Shown piece by piece: positions 8,816-17,519 of a stretch of 64,000 bases of DNA. Numbering within the stretch: position 1 is the first letter of the stretch; each line of letters begins with the position of its first letter. The notes under the pieces are model-generated. The model did not search any database. It was not told the origin of the DNA and was given only the letters and a program-made list of their open reading frames with translations. A program made the translations under genes and the position numbers. The stretch comes from Herbaspirillum sp. SJZ107 (GTDB taxonomy: Bacteria; Pseudomonadota; Gammaproteobacteria; Burkholderiales; Burkholderiaceae_D). Where the stretch lies: the NCBI RefSeq assembly GCF_006715485.1, contig NZ_VFNH01000005.1:124001-188000 (forward strand). The letters run 5' to 3'.

Positions 8816-9507
8816 GTGCGCATCCCCGCTTCACGGAAGATGCGGCGGTCGAGCCGGCGCAGGTTCCAGGCATGGATGACAAACGCGCTGAGCGCGGTCG
8901 GGATACCCCACAGCGCCATGTGCAGCGGATCGACTTCCAGCCCCTCAGCGCGCAAGATCGTCTGCATCAGCACGATCGCGCCGAAGGCCACGAACACGTC
9001 TTCGCCGAAGAACAAGCCGACGTTGTCGGTGGCCGCGCTCATCGCCCGGATGCGCTGGCGCAGCGCGTCGGGCAGGCTGCCCACGCGCGCCTCCGCCGCC
9101 GCTTCGGCCATCGGCGCGATCAGCGGGCGCACCATGTTCGGATGGCCGCCGACGCTGGTCAGGCCGAAGGCGGCCGCCAGTTCGCGCACGAACAGGTACA
9201 CGGTCAGCAGGCGCCCCGTGGTGGCCGACTGGATGCGCGCGATGCTGGCCTGCGCATGTTCCTTCAGGCCGGCGCGCTCGAGCAGCCCGATCGCGGCCAC
9301 CGGCAACAGCAGGATCAGCGGCAGGTTGCGGGTTTTCAGGAAGGCGGTGCCGAGCGATTCCAGGATATGGGTCACCGGGAAGGAAGCCGCCAGCCCGGTG
9401 ACGGCGCAGGCGGCCATCGTCACCAGTACCGGATGGGCGCGCAGCAGGAAGCCGGCGACGACGACGGCGATGCCGAGCAGCGGCCACAGGTTGATGGCGT
9501 TGTGCAT
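8812..9507 (-). CDS. DUF969 family membrane protein
   Basis: 231 residues with about five or six hydrophobic segments (for example LLGIAVVVAGFLL near the start and LILLLPVAAIGLLE). It has a conserved polar stretch GLTSVGGHPNMVRPLI, typical of DUF969. The start at 9507 (MHNAINLWPLLG) has AGGAA 4 bases upstream. It is the first gene of the DUF969-DUF979-pcp operon. It is probably the partner subunit of the DUF979 protein in an inner-membrane transporter; no substrate is proven. Confidence 0.88.
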   Translation of the reverse strand: MHNAINLWPLLGIAVVVAGFLLRAHPVLVTMAACAVTGLAASFPVTHILESLGTAFLKTRNLPLILLLPVAAIGLLERAGLKEHAQASIARIQSATTGRLLTVYLFVRELAAAFGLTSVGGHPNMVRPLIAPMAEAAAEARVGSLPDALRQRIRAMSAATDNVGLFFGEDVFVAFGAIVLMQTILRAEGLEVDPLHMALWGIPTALSAFVIHAWNLRRLDRRIFREAGMRT

Positions 9508-9523
9508 GGGGTTCCTGTCATGT

Positions 9524-9542
9524 TTCAAGTTGAACAATTGTT
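9524..9542. promoter_or_regulatory. Overlapping small palindromes upstream of DUF969 operon
   Basis: TTCAAGTTGAA (9524-9534) and AACAATTGTT (9533-9542) are adjacent perfect inverted repeats 17-36 bases upstream of the DUF969 start. They could be an operator or part of the leader. The binder is unknown, and chance is not excluded for sites this short. Confidence 0.35.
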
Positions 9543-9736
9543 GTGGAGATATTACCTCAGCATTAGACGTGGGAAGGCCCTCGTTGCGCGCACTCCGCTC
9601 AGCCGGCGCCGGCGTCGCTTTGCTGCGCCGTGATCGCCGACATGCACAAGCGCTGCCGGTGCGTTTTGCGTGTGCGCATGACGCCGAATGGGTGCGCTCG
9701 CTAAGCTGCGAACGGATTCCCACGCGAGGCTTTGCC

Positions 9737-10939
9737 ATGAAACCGATCACCTCACGCACACCCACCTGGGCCCGGCGCCTGTGCACCCTGCCGCTGCTGC
9801 TGACACTCGCGCTCGCCGGCTGCAACGGCGACGTCGGCGTCGGCATCGGCTTCGGCTTCGGCTGGCATTCCGGCCCCGATTACTGGCCGGATCACCCCGA
9901 CTGGCCCAGCTGGCCGGACCGGCCGCAGGGCGCGACCGGGCTGTTCCCGATCGCCGGCGACATTTGCGGCGTGTGCAGCGTCTCGCGCGACGGCACCGGT
10001 TCGCAGGCGCGCTTCGACGGTCCGCAGGGCATTGCCGCCGACGGCGCCGGCAACCTGTACGTGGCCGAGCCGGCCAGCGCCACCATCCGCAAGATCACGC
10101 CGCAGGGCGCGGTCACCACGCTGGCGGGGAGCGCCGGCGCGCCGGGCTATGCCGACGGCAGCGGCGGCGCGGCGCGCTTCAACGCCCCGAGCCGGCTGGA
10201 AACCGACGCCAACGGCAACCTGTACGTCACCGACACCGGCAACTCGGCCATCCGCAGCATCACGCCGGCTGGCGCCGTCGTCACACTGGCCGGCAACGGA
10301 AGTTGCGGCAGCAGCGACGGCAGCGGCGTCCAGGCCACCTTCTGCAATCCGAAGGGCGTCGCGCTCGACCGCTGGGGCAACCTGTGGGTGGCCGACAGCG
10401 GCAACCACACGGTGCGCCGCATCGACCGCGACGGCCGGGTCAGCACGGTGGCCGGGGCGCCGGGCGTGTGCGGCAGTGCCGACGGCGATGGCCGCAGTTC
10501 GACCGGTAGTGGCGGGGCGCGCTTCTGCGATCCGCAGGACGTGGCCGTGGATTACTGGGGCAATGTGTACGTGGCGGACACCGGCAATTCGACGGTGCGC
10601 ATGATCTCGCCCGAAGGCAGGGTGTCGACGCTGGCCGGCTTGCCTGGCCAGTGCGCCGCCAACGACGGCAGCCCCGGCGTCTCGCGCCTGTGCTCGCCTT
10701 CCGGCATCGACGTCGAGGGCAACGATCTCTATGTGGCCGACACCGGCAACGCGACCATCCGCCGCATCAACCTCGACAACGTGACCAGCACCATCGCCGG
10801 CGTGGCCGGGCGCAACGGCATCGTATTGGGCGCCCTGCCCGGCGGCCTCGACCGGCCGATCGGCGTGACGCTGGCGCCGGACGGCTCGATGGCCGTCACC
10901 ACCCACAATGTGGTACTGAAGCTGCTGGCGGCAAAATAA
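9737..10939 (+). CDS. NHL-repeat beta-propeller lipoprotein
   Basis: 400 residues. It has a signal peptide with lipobox LTLALAGC (Cys about residue 31), then a Gly- and Trp/Pro-rich linker (residues about 35-65). Five NHL-type repeats follow, each ending near a GNLYVADTGN-like motif, IRxI and a (V/T)xTxAG strand; the last is partly degenerate. Such propellers are usually secreted or surface-bound and mediate binding. No catalytic signature is seen. The ATG at 9737 fits the signal peptide; the open frame extends far upstream only because GC-rich DNA lacks stops. It stands alone, and its function is unknown. Confidence 0.85.
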   Translation: MKPITSRTPTWARRLCTLPLLLTLALAGCNGDVGVGIGFGFGWHSGPDYWPDHPDWPSWPDRPQGATGLFPIAGDICGVCSVSRDGTGSQARFDGPQGIAADGAGNLYVAEPASATIRKITPQGAVTTLAGSAGAPGYADGSGGAARFNAPSRLETDANGNLYVTDTGNSAIRSITPAGAVVTLAGNGSCGSSDGSGVQATFCNPKGVALDRWGNLWVADSGNHTVRRIDRDGRVSTVAGAPGVCGSADGDGRSSTGSGGARFCDPQDVAVDYWGNVYVADTGNSTVRMISPEGRVSTLAGLPGQCAANDGSPGVSRLCSPSGIDVEGNDLYVADTGNATIRRINLDNVTSTIAGVAGRNGIVLGALPGGLDRPIGVTLAPDGSMAVTTHNVVLKLLAAK

Positions 10940-10958
10940 GCGGCACGGCGCGTACGTC

Positions 10959-10978
10959 GTTCCCGCGCAGGCGGGAAC
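10959..10978. repeat. REP-like hairpin between convergent genes
   Basis: GTTCCCGC-GCAG-GCGGGAAC is a perfect 8-bp stem with a 4-base loop. It sits in the 50-base gap between the convergent NHL gene and YciI-like gene. The sequence resembles common REP elements. There is no clear U-tract, but it may still act as a bidirectional transcription barrier. Confidence 0.65.
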
Positions 10979-10989
10979 AACGGGGTGTG

Positions 10990-11289
10990 TCAGGGACGAA
11001 CCGGGTTGGCGGCGTCGCTACCGATCACCGTGTTCCACTGGCGCACGCGCCAGCTCGTCACCAGGCCCTGGGCCACATAGGGATCGGCTTTGGCGAAGCG
11101 TTCGGCCGCTTCTGGCGAGTCGCCGCTGAACAGCAGGATCGCCTGGTCGGCCGGATCGGCCAGGGCGCCGGCGATCACGATCTCGCCGCGCTCCTGGGCA
11201 TCCCAGGCCAGCTGCAGGTGTTCGTCGCGGAATTCGCCGCGGCGCGCCAGGTAGTCGGGCGCCAGTTCATAGATCAGCAGGTAATGCAT
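10990..11289 (-). CDS. YciI-like protein
   Basis: 99 residues with the YciI fold signatures: MHYLLIYELAPDYLARR at the start, an EH pair in RDEHLQLAWDA, GALADPADQAILLF, and the C-terminal DPYVAQGLVTSWRVRQW. The conserved His and Asp suggest an enzymatic or ligand role, but the biochemical function of most family members is unknown. The ATG at 11289 follows a GAGGAG Shine-Dalgarno (aGAGGAGAGTTAACAC). It is divergent from the hydrolase gene. Confidence 0.88.
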   Translation of the reverse strand: MHYLLIYELAPDYLARRGEFRDEHLQLAWDAQERGEIVIAGALADPADQAILLFSGDSPEAAERFAKADPYVAQGLVTSWRVRQWNTVIGSDAANPVRP

Positions 11290-11375
11290 GTGTTAACTCT
11301 CCTCAGAATACTCGACCTCGAGCGAGCGCTCATGGTAGCCGAATCCGGCGCACTGCTCCGAGAAGCGTCGACTTC

Positions 11376-11394
11376 ACATTATTGGCAATAATGT
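11376..11394. promoter_or_regulatory. 19-bp palindrome between yciI-like and hydrolase genes
   Basis: ACATTATT-GGC-AATAATGT has perfect 8-bp arms. It lies 87 bases upstream of the YciI-like start and 97 bases upstream of the hydrolase start, in a short divergent region. This is the geometry of a shared operator. No regulator gene is adjacent. Confidence 0.5.
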
Positions 11395-11491
11395 TGCTTT
11401 TAAGCCACCTTTTGCGCATTCGGGCAGCCTTCGTCGCCCATTTGCGAAGGAACGCACAGAATTATGCAAGATGCAGAGTTAAACTCGTTCC

Positions 11492-12472
11492 ATGGAGACT
11501 AGAAACAAAATCGCGGCGGGAATGGCGGGCTTTGCCAGCATGTTGTGGCTGGGCCTGACGGCTGCGGTCGCGGCCAACCAGCGCCGCCTGGTGTTCAACC
11601 CGACCGTCGAGCGTGAAGTCAAAAGTCCGCGCAGCAGCGGTCACCGCACCCGTCCTGTGGTGCTGCGTGCCAAGGACGGCACCCGCCTCTGCGGCTGGCT
11701 GATGACGCCGCTGGCGCCGGGCCAGCATCCGGCCGTGATCTATTTCGGCGGTCGTTCCGAGGAAGTGTCGTGGGTAGTGCGCGATGCCGGCAAGCTGTTC
11801 CCCAACATGGCGGTGCTGGCCGTGAATTACCGCGGCTATGGCGAATCGCACGGCGTGCCGGCCGAGATCCACATGATCGAGGATGGCTGCATGCTGTTCG
11901 ACTGGATGGCCGGGCGCGTCCACGTCGATCCGCGCCGCATCGCCGTGGTCGGGCGCAGCCTCGGCTCCGGCGTGGCGGTGCAGGTGGCCAAGGAGCGGCC
12001 GGCGCACTCGGTGGTCCTGATCACGCCCTACGATTCTATCCTGGCCATCGCCAAGCGCAAGTTCCGCGTGATGCCGATCGAGTACATGCTGCGCCACCGC
12101 TTCGAGTCGATCAAGTATGCCCCTTCGCTCAAGGCGCCGACCTATGTGCTGCGGGCCGCCAGCGACGACGTGGTGCCGCACTCGCACACCGACCAGCTGG
12201 TCGCCAAGCTGGCGCGGCTGTGCGGCGACGACGTCGTGCCCGACTCGGACCACATGAACATCCCCTACCTGGAAGCGACCCAGAGCCGCATCGCCGGCTT
12301 CCTCACCACGCAGTTCGCGATGCCGATCGCGGTGCCGTCGGTGGCCGACGCCATGCTGGCGGCCGCCTCAGCCGACACTGCCGTGCCGGTGCTCAGTGCG
12401 CCGGTACTGTCCGCCGCCGTCGCGGCTGCCGTCCTGCCCGTTCTGCCTGTCCTGCCCCTCGCCACCAAATAA
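11492..12472 (+). CDS. Membrane-anchored alpha/beta hydrolase
   Basis: 326 residues. An N-terminal hydrophobic segment (residues 9-28) is probably an uncleaved anchor. The alpha/beta hydrolase core has the nucleophile Ser in VVGRSLGSGV, a probable acid Asp in AASDDVVPHSHT and His in SDHMNIP, as in the ABHD12/13-like group. Residues about 275-326 are an unusual Ala/Val/Pro/Leu tail with no family match. Substrate unknown; an esterase, thioesterase or lipase-like activity is likely. It stands alone on the plus strand. Confidence 0.82.
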   Translation: METRNKIAAGMAGFASMLWLGLTAAVAANQRRLVFNPTVEREVKSPRSSGHRTRPVVLRAKDGTRLCGWLMTPLAPGQHPAVIYFGGRSEEVSWVVRDAGKLFPNMAVLAVNYRGYGESHGVPAEIHMIEDGCMLFDWMAGRVHVDPRRIAVVGRSLGSGVAVQVAKERPAHSVVLITPYDSILAIAKRKFRVMPIEYMLRHRFESIKYAPSLKAPTYVLRAASDDVVPHSHTDQLVAKLARLCGDDVVPDSDHMNIPYLEATQSRIAGFLTTQFAMPIAVPSVADAMLAAASADTAVPVLSAPVLSAAVAAAVLPVLPVLPLATK

Positions 12473-12484
12473 ACCACGCCCCCC

Positions 12485-12505
12485 ACCACATTCCGCTGTG
12501 GTTTT
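12485..12505 (+). terminator. Weak intrinsic terminator after hydrolase gene
   Basis: ACCACA-TTCCGC-TGTGGT forms a 6-bp stem overlapping a run of four T, 13 bases after the hydrolase stop. The stem is short, so the call is tentative. Confidence 0.45.
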
Positions 12506-12767
12506 CTGTGAGAAATTGCAGAAAGTTGTCGCCATTTATATTTCAAGTAAATAAATTGCGAAGTAAAATCATATTTGCCACAAATAAACTGGGTAATGCA
12601 TAGTTGCCAAGTTTGGCTGCGAACGTCTCCGTCATCCGGGTCTGCAGCATGTGGTCGGCATCCCCGGGCTGACACAGTCCGCCGGTAGCGTGCCATGCCC
12701 CCACGGTCTTTGCTTTCTTCCAGCTCGACCGTTGCGCCGGGTAGAATAGAGGATTCAGGAGCAATTG

Positions 12768-13781
12768 ATGAGATTCAAGCGGAGTTTGAAGCAACTTGGT
12801 ATGGCGATTGCGGCGCTCTGCGTGAGCGCCGGCGCGTCGGCCGACATGGCCGGTGCCAAGCTCGCGATCGTCTACGACGCCGGCGGCAAGTTCGACAAGT
12901 CATTCAACCAGTCGGCAGCCGAAGGCGTGACCCGCTTCACGAAGGAAACCGGGGTCAAGGTATTTGAAGCCCAGGCCAACTACGATACCCAGGCCGAGCA
13001 GGTGCTGCGCGCGCTCGCGCGCAAGAAGCTCAAGCTGATCATCTCGATCGGCTTTTCCCAGACCCAGCCGGTGCAGCGGATCGCGGCCGAATACCCGAAC
13101 GTGCACTTCGTGATCATCGACGGCAATGCCCAGGGCAAGAACGTCAACTCGGTGCTGTTCAAGGAACAGGAAGGCTCCTACCTGGTCGGCGTCGCCGCCG
13201 CCATGGCCTCCAAGACCAGGACCATCAGCTTCGTCGGCGGCATGGACATCCCGCTGATCCGCGCCTTCGCCTGCGGCTATGCCCAGGGCGCGAAAGCCAT
13301 CGTCCCGAAGATCCAGATCATGCAGAACATGGTCGGCACCACCAGCGCGGCCTGGAACGACCCGGCCAAGGGCGGCGAACTGGCACGTGCCCAGTTCGAC
13401 CGCGGCTCGGACGTCGTGTTCGCGGTGGCCGGCGGTTCGGGCATGGGCGCCCTGCAGATGGCCAAGGAAAAGGGCAAGCTGGCGATCGGCGTCGACTCCA
13501 ACCAGAACTACCTGTACCCGGGCACCATGCTGAGCTCGATGGTCAAGCGGGTCGACAACGCCACCTACGAAGCCCTGGTCAAGGCGAACCAGAACCAGTT
13601 CACGCCGGGCATCACCTACGAAGGCCTGAAGGAAGGCGGCGTCGACTGGGCGCTCGACAAGTACAACCGCAGCGTCGTCACGCCCGAGATCGAGAAGCGT
13701 GTGCTGGCGGCCCGCGAGGACATCGTCAGCGGCAAGATCAAGGTGGTGGACTATCGCGCCGCCGGCTCCTGCCCGCAATAA
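12768..13781 (+). CDS. BMP-family ABC transporter substrate-binding protein
   Basis: 337-residue periplasmic binding protein of the BMP/PnrA (Med) family, whose studied members bind purine nucleosides. The signal peptide MRFKRSLKQLGMAIAALC ends near ASA-DMAG; no lipobox Cys is present, so it is soluble periplasmic. VYDAGGKFDKSFNQSA and FVGGMDIPLIRAFACGY are typical ligand-pocket segments. I chose ATG 12768 because AGGAG lies 6 bases upstream; a TTG at 12765 is also open. It heads the transporter genes but is separated from the ATPase gene by a strong terminator. Nucleoside import fits the surrounding catabolic genes. Confidence 0.92.
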   Translation: MRFKRSLKQLGMAIAALCVSAGASADMAGAKLAIVYDAGGKFDKSFNQSAAEGVTRFTKETGVKVFEAQANYDTQAEQVLRALARKKLKLIISIGFSQTQPVQRIAAEYPNVHFVIIDGNAQGKNVNSVLFKEQEGSYLVGVAAAMASKTRTISFVGGMDIPLIRAFACGYAQGAKAIVPKIQIMQNMVGTTSAAWNDPAKGGELARAQFDRGSDVVFAVAGGSGMGALQMAKEKGKLAIGVDSNQNYLYPGTMLSSMVKRVDNATYEALVKANQNQFTPGITYEGLKEGGVDWALDKYNRSVVTPEIEKRVLAAREDIVSGKIKVVDYRAAGSCPQ

Positions 13782-13819
13782 AGCCCGCAACAAGCCTCAC
13801 CGTATTTAGTTAGTGACCA

Positions 13820-13859
13820 AGCGCGCCGCGCCGGAACCCCACCGGCGCGGCGCGCTTTT
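13820..13859 (+). terminator. Strong intrinsic terminator between binding protein and ATPase genes
   Basis: A 15-bp perfect GC stem (13820-13834 with 13842-13856) and a 7-base loop are followed by four T. It lies inside the transporter cluster. Read-through would be partial, giving more binding protein than membrane parts. Confidence 0.85.
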
Positions 13860-13906
13860 GAATGAATGACTCCTTTGAATACTCTGTCTACTGAAAACGG
13901 AGCGCT

Positions 13907-15436
13907 ATGCAGCCAGCCGTAGAATTCCGCAACATCAGCAAAGCCTTCGGGGCGGTGCAGGCCAACGCCGACGTCAGCTTCTCGATCGCCAGCGGCTCGA
14001 TCCATGGCGTGATCGGCGAGAACGGCGCCGGCAAGTCGACCCTGATGAGCATCCTGTACGGCTATTACAACGCCGACAGCGGCCAGGTCCTGGTCGACGG
14101 CCAGCCGCAGGACATCCGCACCAGCCACGAGGCGATCGCGCTCGGCATCGGCATGGTCCACCAGCACTTCATGCTGGTCGAGAACATGACGGTGCTGGAC
14201 AACGTCATGCTCGGCAATGAAGGCGGCTTCAAGCTGGCCAGCCAGCGCGGCGAGGTCGAGGCCAAACTGCGCGAGATCTGCGCGCGCTACCGCCTGGAAG
14301 TCGACCCGCTGGCCACCGTGCACGACCTCTCGGTCGGCGCCCAGCAGCGCGTCGAGATCCTGAAGCAGATCTACCGCAGCGCCAACATCCTGATCCTGGA
14401 CGAGCCCACCGCGGTGCTGACCGCCCAGGAAACGGCGTCGCTGTTCGAGATCCTGCGGCTGTTCAAGGAACAGGGCAAGACCATCATCCTGATCACCCAC
14501 AAGCTGCAGGAGATCATGGACATCACCGACGAGGTGACCGTGATGCGCGCCGGCCGCGTGGTCGGCGCCGTGCGGACGCGCGACACCTCGAAGGAGCAGC
14601 TGGCCAACATGATGGTCGGCCGTCCGCTGCAGAGCGAACTGCCGCGCGCCCCGTATAACCCTGGCGCCGAAGTGCTGAAGGTCGCGAACCTGCAGCTGCA
14701 GGACGCCAACGGCGTCAAGCTGCTGTCGGATATCGACTTCACGCTGCGCGCCGGCGAAGTGGTCGCGATTGCCGGCGTGTCCGGCAACGGCCAGAGCGAA
14801 CTACTCGAGATCCTGTCCGGCATGCGCCTGCCGACGTCCGGCAGCGTCGACTTCCTCGGCCAGGCCCTGCCCTACGGCGGCCGCGCGAATGCCGACGGCC
14901 TGCCGGCGACCTTCCGCAACCTCGGCATCGGCCACGTCCCGGAAGACCGCCTGCGCGACGGCGTGATCAAGGATTTCTCGGTCATGCAGAACACCGTGTT
15001 CGGCTACCAGGATCACGTCAAGAATCGCTGGGGCCTGTTCGACTTCCGGCGCATCGCCCAGCGCTGCGCGCAGCTGATGCAGACCTTCGACGTGCGTCCC
15101 AACAACCCGGACCTGCGCATCGGCCTGCTCTCGGGCGGCAACCAGCAGAAGGTCGTGATCGCGCGTGAAGTCGCGGCCAAGCCCAAGCTGATGCTGATCG
15201 GCCAGCCGACCCGCGGCGTCGACATCGGTACCATCGAAAGCATCCACACCCAGCTGCTGCGCCTGCGCGACGAAGGCGTGGCGATCCTGCTGTCTTCGGT
15301 GGAGCTGGAAGAAGTGCGCGCCCTGGCCGACCGCATCATCGTGATGTCGGGCGGCCGCATTACCGGCATCCTGCCGGTCGACGAATTCGACACCACCCGC
15401 ATCGGCCTGTTGATGGGCGGCCTGCACAAGTCATAA
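13907..15436 (+). CDS. Nucleoside/sugar-type ABC transporter, duplicated ATPase
   Basis: 509 residues with two ABC domains, like RbsA and NupO/YufO. The first (residues about 5-240) has Walker A GENGAGKST, signature LSVGAQQRVEI and Walker B ILILDEPTAVL. The second (about 260-500) has a degenerate Walker A GVSGNGQSE, signature LSGGNQQKV and LMLIGQPTRGVD, where Gln replaces the usual acidic residue before PT. This asymmetry is normal in the family. Permease genes follow after 10 bases. It energises uptake of the BMP-protein ligand, most likely purine nucleosides. Confidence 0.94.
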   Translation: MQPAVEFRNISKAFGAVQANADVSFSIASGSIHGVIGENGAGKSTLMSILYGYYNADSGQVLVDGQPQDIRTSHEAIALGIGMVHQHFMLVENMTVLDNVMLGNEGGFKLASQRGEVEAKLREICARYRLEVDPLATVHDLSVGAQQRVEILKQIYRSANILILDEPTAVLTAQETASLFEILRLFKEQGKTIILITHKLQEIMDITDEVTVMRAGRVVGAVRTRDTSKEQLANMMVGRPLQSELPRAPYNPGAEVLKVANLQLQDANGVKLLSDIDFTLRAGEVVAIAGVSGNGQSELLEILSGMRLPTSGSVDFLGQALPYGGRANADGLPATFRNLGIGHVPEDRLRDGVIKDFSVMQNTVFGYQDHVKNRWGLFDFRRIAQRCAQLMQTFDVRPNNPDLRIGLLSGGNQQKVVIAREVAAKPKLMLIGQPTRGVDIGTIESIHTQLLRLRDEGVAILLSSVELEEVRALADRIIVMSGGRITGILPVDEFDTTRIGLLMGGLHKS

Positions 15437-15446
15437 CCGAGCTCAC

Positions 15447-16544
15447 ATGAAAAAGACTGAACTCCCACGCTGGGCCACGGGTTTCGTCCTGCCCATCCTG
15501 AACCTGCTGTCGGCGCTGATCGTCGCCGGCGTGGTCATCCACCTGCTCGGCGAAAGCCCGCTTGACTCGCTGCGCATCCTGATCGAAAGCGCCATCCTCG
15601 ATCCGGAAGGCCTGGGCTACACGCTGTTCTACGCCAGCACCTTCATCTTTGCCGGCCTCGCCGTGTCGATCGCGATGCAGGCCGGCCTGTTCAACATCGG
15701 TGCCGAAGGCCAGATGTACGTCGGCGGTTTGGGCCTGACGCTGGCCGTGCTGGCCTTCGACGCCAGCCTGCCCGGCTGGCTCCTGATCCCGATGGCGATG
15801 GTCGGCGCCGCGCTGTTCGGCGCGCTGTGGTCCTTCATTCCGGGCTACCTGCAGGCCAGGCGCGGCAGCCACGTGGTGGTCACGACCATCATGTTCAACT
15901 TCATCGCCGCCAGCCTGATGAACTACGCGATCCTGAAGCTGATCCCGGAAGGCCAGCAGAACCCGGCGTCGCGCGTGTTCGCCGACAGCGCCGCACTGCC
16001 GCTGCTGAACAAGGTGCTGCCGGTGTTCGGCGATACCCCGCTGAACATCAGCCTGCTGCTGGCGATCGCCGCCCTGGTCATCTACGGCATCGCCGTATGG
16101 CGCTCGTCGTGGGGCTACAAGCTGCGCGCCACCGGCCTGAATCCGCACGCGGCGCACTACGCCGGCGTGAAGATCAGCCGCACCATCGTCGTCACCATGC
16201 TGGTGTCGGGCGCGCTGGCCGGCCTCGGCGCCGTCAACTCGGTGATGGGTTCGACGCACTACTTATCCTTGAATTTCCCGGCCGGCGCCGGTTTCGTCGG
16301 CATCGCGATCGCGCTGATGGGCCGCCAGCACCCGGTCGGCATCTTCCTGTCGTCGGTGCTGTTCGGCGCGCTGATCCAGGGCGGTTTCGATCTGTCGCTG
16401 GAAAAGCCGAACATCCCGCAGGAGACTTTCGTCTTCATCCAGGGCCTGATCATCCTGTTCTGCGGCGCGATGGAGAACTTCTATGCACCGGCGATCATGA
16501 AGCTGCTCAACCTGACCCGCACCAGCACTACCAAGGAAGCATAA
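15447..16544 (+). CDS. ABC transporter permease, subunit 1 (nucleoside-type)
   Basis: 365 residues with about nine or ten hydrophobic segments of the BPD_transp_2 (branched-chain amino acid/ribose/nucleoside) family; GLFNIGAEGQMYVGGLG is the typical coupling-loop region. The start at 15447 (MKKTELPRWATGFV) is 10 bases after the ATPase stop. The stop overlaps the start of the second permease by one base in TAATG. It forms the membrane heterodimer with the next product. Confidence 0.93.
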   Translation: MKKTELPRWATGFVLPILNLLSALIVAGVVIHLLGESPLDSLRILIESAILDPEGLGYTLFYASTFIFAGLAVSIAMQAGLFNIGAEGQMYVGGLGLTLAVLAFDASLPGWLLIPMAMVGAALFGALWSFIPGYLQARRGSHVVVTTIMFNFIAASLMNYAILKLIPEGQQNPASRVFADSAALPLLNKVLPVFGDTPLNISLLLAIAALVIYGIAVWRSSWGYKLRATGLNPHAAHYAGVKISRTIVVTMLVSGALAGLGAVNSVMGSTHYLSLNFPAGAGFVGIAIALMGRQHPVGIFLSSVLFGALIQGGFDLSLEKPNIPQETFVFIQGLIILFCGAMENFYAPAIMKLLNLTRTSTTKEA

Positions 16545-17509
16545 TGGAAGACTTTCACATCGCCAGTATCGTGGTCTCCACGATCCGCAACGCACCGGTG
16601 CTGATGTTCGCCGCGATGGCCGGCCTGTTCGCCGAACGTTCCGGCGTGGTCGACATCGGCCTGGAAGGCAAGATCCTGGCCTCGGCTTTCGCTTCGGCTT
16701 CGGTGGCGTATGCCACGCAGAACCCGTGGCTGGGCATCCTGGCCGGCGTCGGCGTGTCGGTGGTCCTGGCCATGATCCAGGCTTTTGTTTCGATCACCCA
16801 GAAGGGCAACCAGCTGGTGTGCGGCATCGCGATCAACATCGCGATGAGCGGCCTGACCTTCGTGCTGGCCCAGTTCTTCTTCCATGAAGGCGGCCGCACC
16901 CCGGACCTGCGCGAAGCGCGCCTGTTCGACGTCAATCTGCCCGGCACGGCTGCCCTGGACAACATCCCCTTCGTCGGCTGGCTGTACGGCCACGTGATCG
17001 GCGGCCAGTCGGCGCTGGTCTACCTGGCGTTCCTCCTGATCCCGATCGTGCACTGGGTGATCTACCACAGCCGCTTCGGCCTGCGCCTGCGCGCCTGCGG
17101 CGAGAACCCGCATGCGGCCGACGCCGCCGGCGTGTCGGTCGAGCGCACCCGCTACCTGGCGATGCTGGTGGCCGGCGTGCTGTGCTCGTTCTCGGGCGCC
17201 TACCTCGCCATCGTCCAGAGCGGCTTCTTCCTGCGCGACATGTCGGCCGGCGCCGGCTACCTGGCGCTGACCACCCTGGTGTTCGGCAACTGGCGTCCGC
17301 TGCACACCGTGCTGGGCTGCCTGATGTTCGGCCTGTTCGGCGCGATCCAGATCCAGCTCGAAGGCGTCGACCTGCCGGTGGTGGGCCAGGTGTCGGGTTC
17401 GCTGATCCAGATGATTCCGTATGTGGTTACCGTGATCGTGCTGGCCGGTTTCATGGCCAAGTCGGTGGCGCCGAAGGCGGCTGGCAAGCCGTTCGTGAAG
17501 TCGCGCTGA
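16544..17509 (+). CDS. ABC transporter permease, subunit 2 (nucleoside-type)
   Basis: 321 residues, about eight to ten membrane segments, same family as the preceding permease. The coupling motif SGVVDIGLEGKILASAF is near residue 35, and LRACGENPHAADAAGVSV lies in a cytoplasmic loop. The ATG at 16544 overlaps the previous stop (TAATG), so the two are translationally coupled. It is the last gene of the transporter operon and is followed by a composite palindrome. Confidence 0.93.
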   Translation: MEDFHIASIVVSTIRNAPVLMFAAMAGLFAERSGVVDIGLEGKILASAFASASVAYATQNPWLGILAGVGVSVVLAMIQAFVSITQKGNQLVCGIAINIAMSGLTFVLAQFFFHEGGRTPDLREARLFDVNLPGTAALDNIPFVGWLYGHVIGGQSALVYLAFLLIPIVHWVIYHSRFGLRLRACGENPHAADAAGVSVERTRYLAMLVAGVLCSFSGAYLAIVQSGFFLRDMSAGAGYLALTTLVFGNWRPLHTVLGCLMFGLFGAIQIQLEGVDLPVVGQVSGSLIQMIPYVVTVIVLAGFMAKSVAPKAAGKPFVKSR

Positions 17510-17519
17510 TCGACCGCCG

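Noticed and set aside
7415..9736. Long N-terminal extension of the NHL lipoprotein frame
   Set aside because: The true start at 9737 gives a signal peptide and lipobox. The upstream part is antisense to pcp, DUF979 and DUF969.
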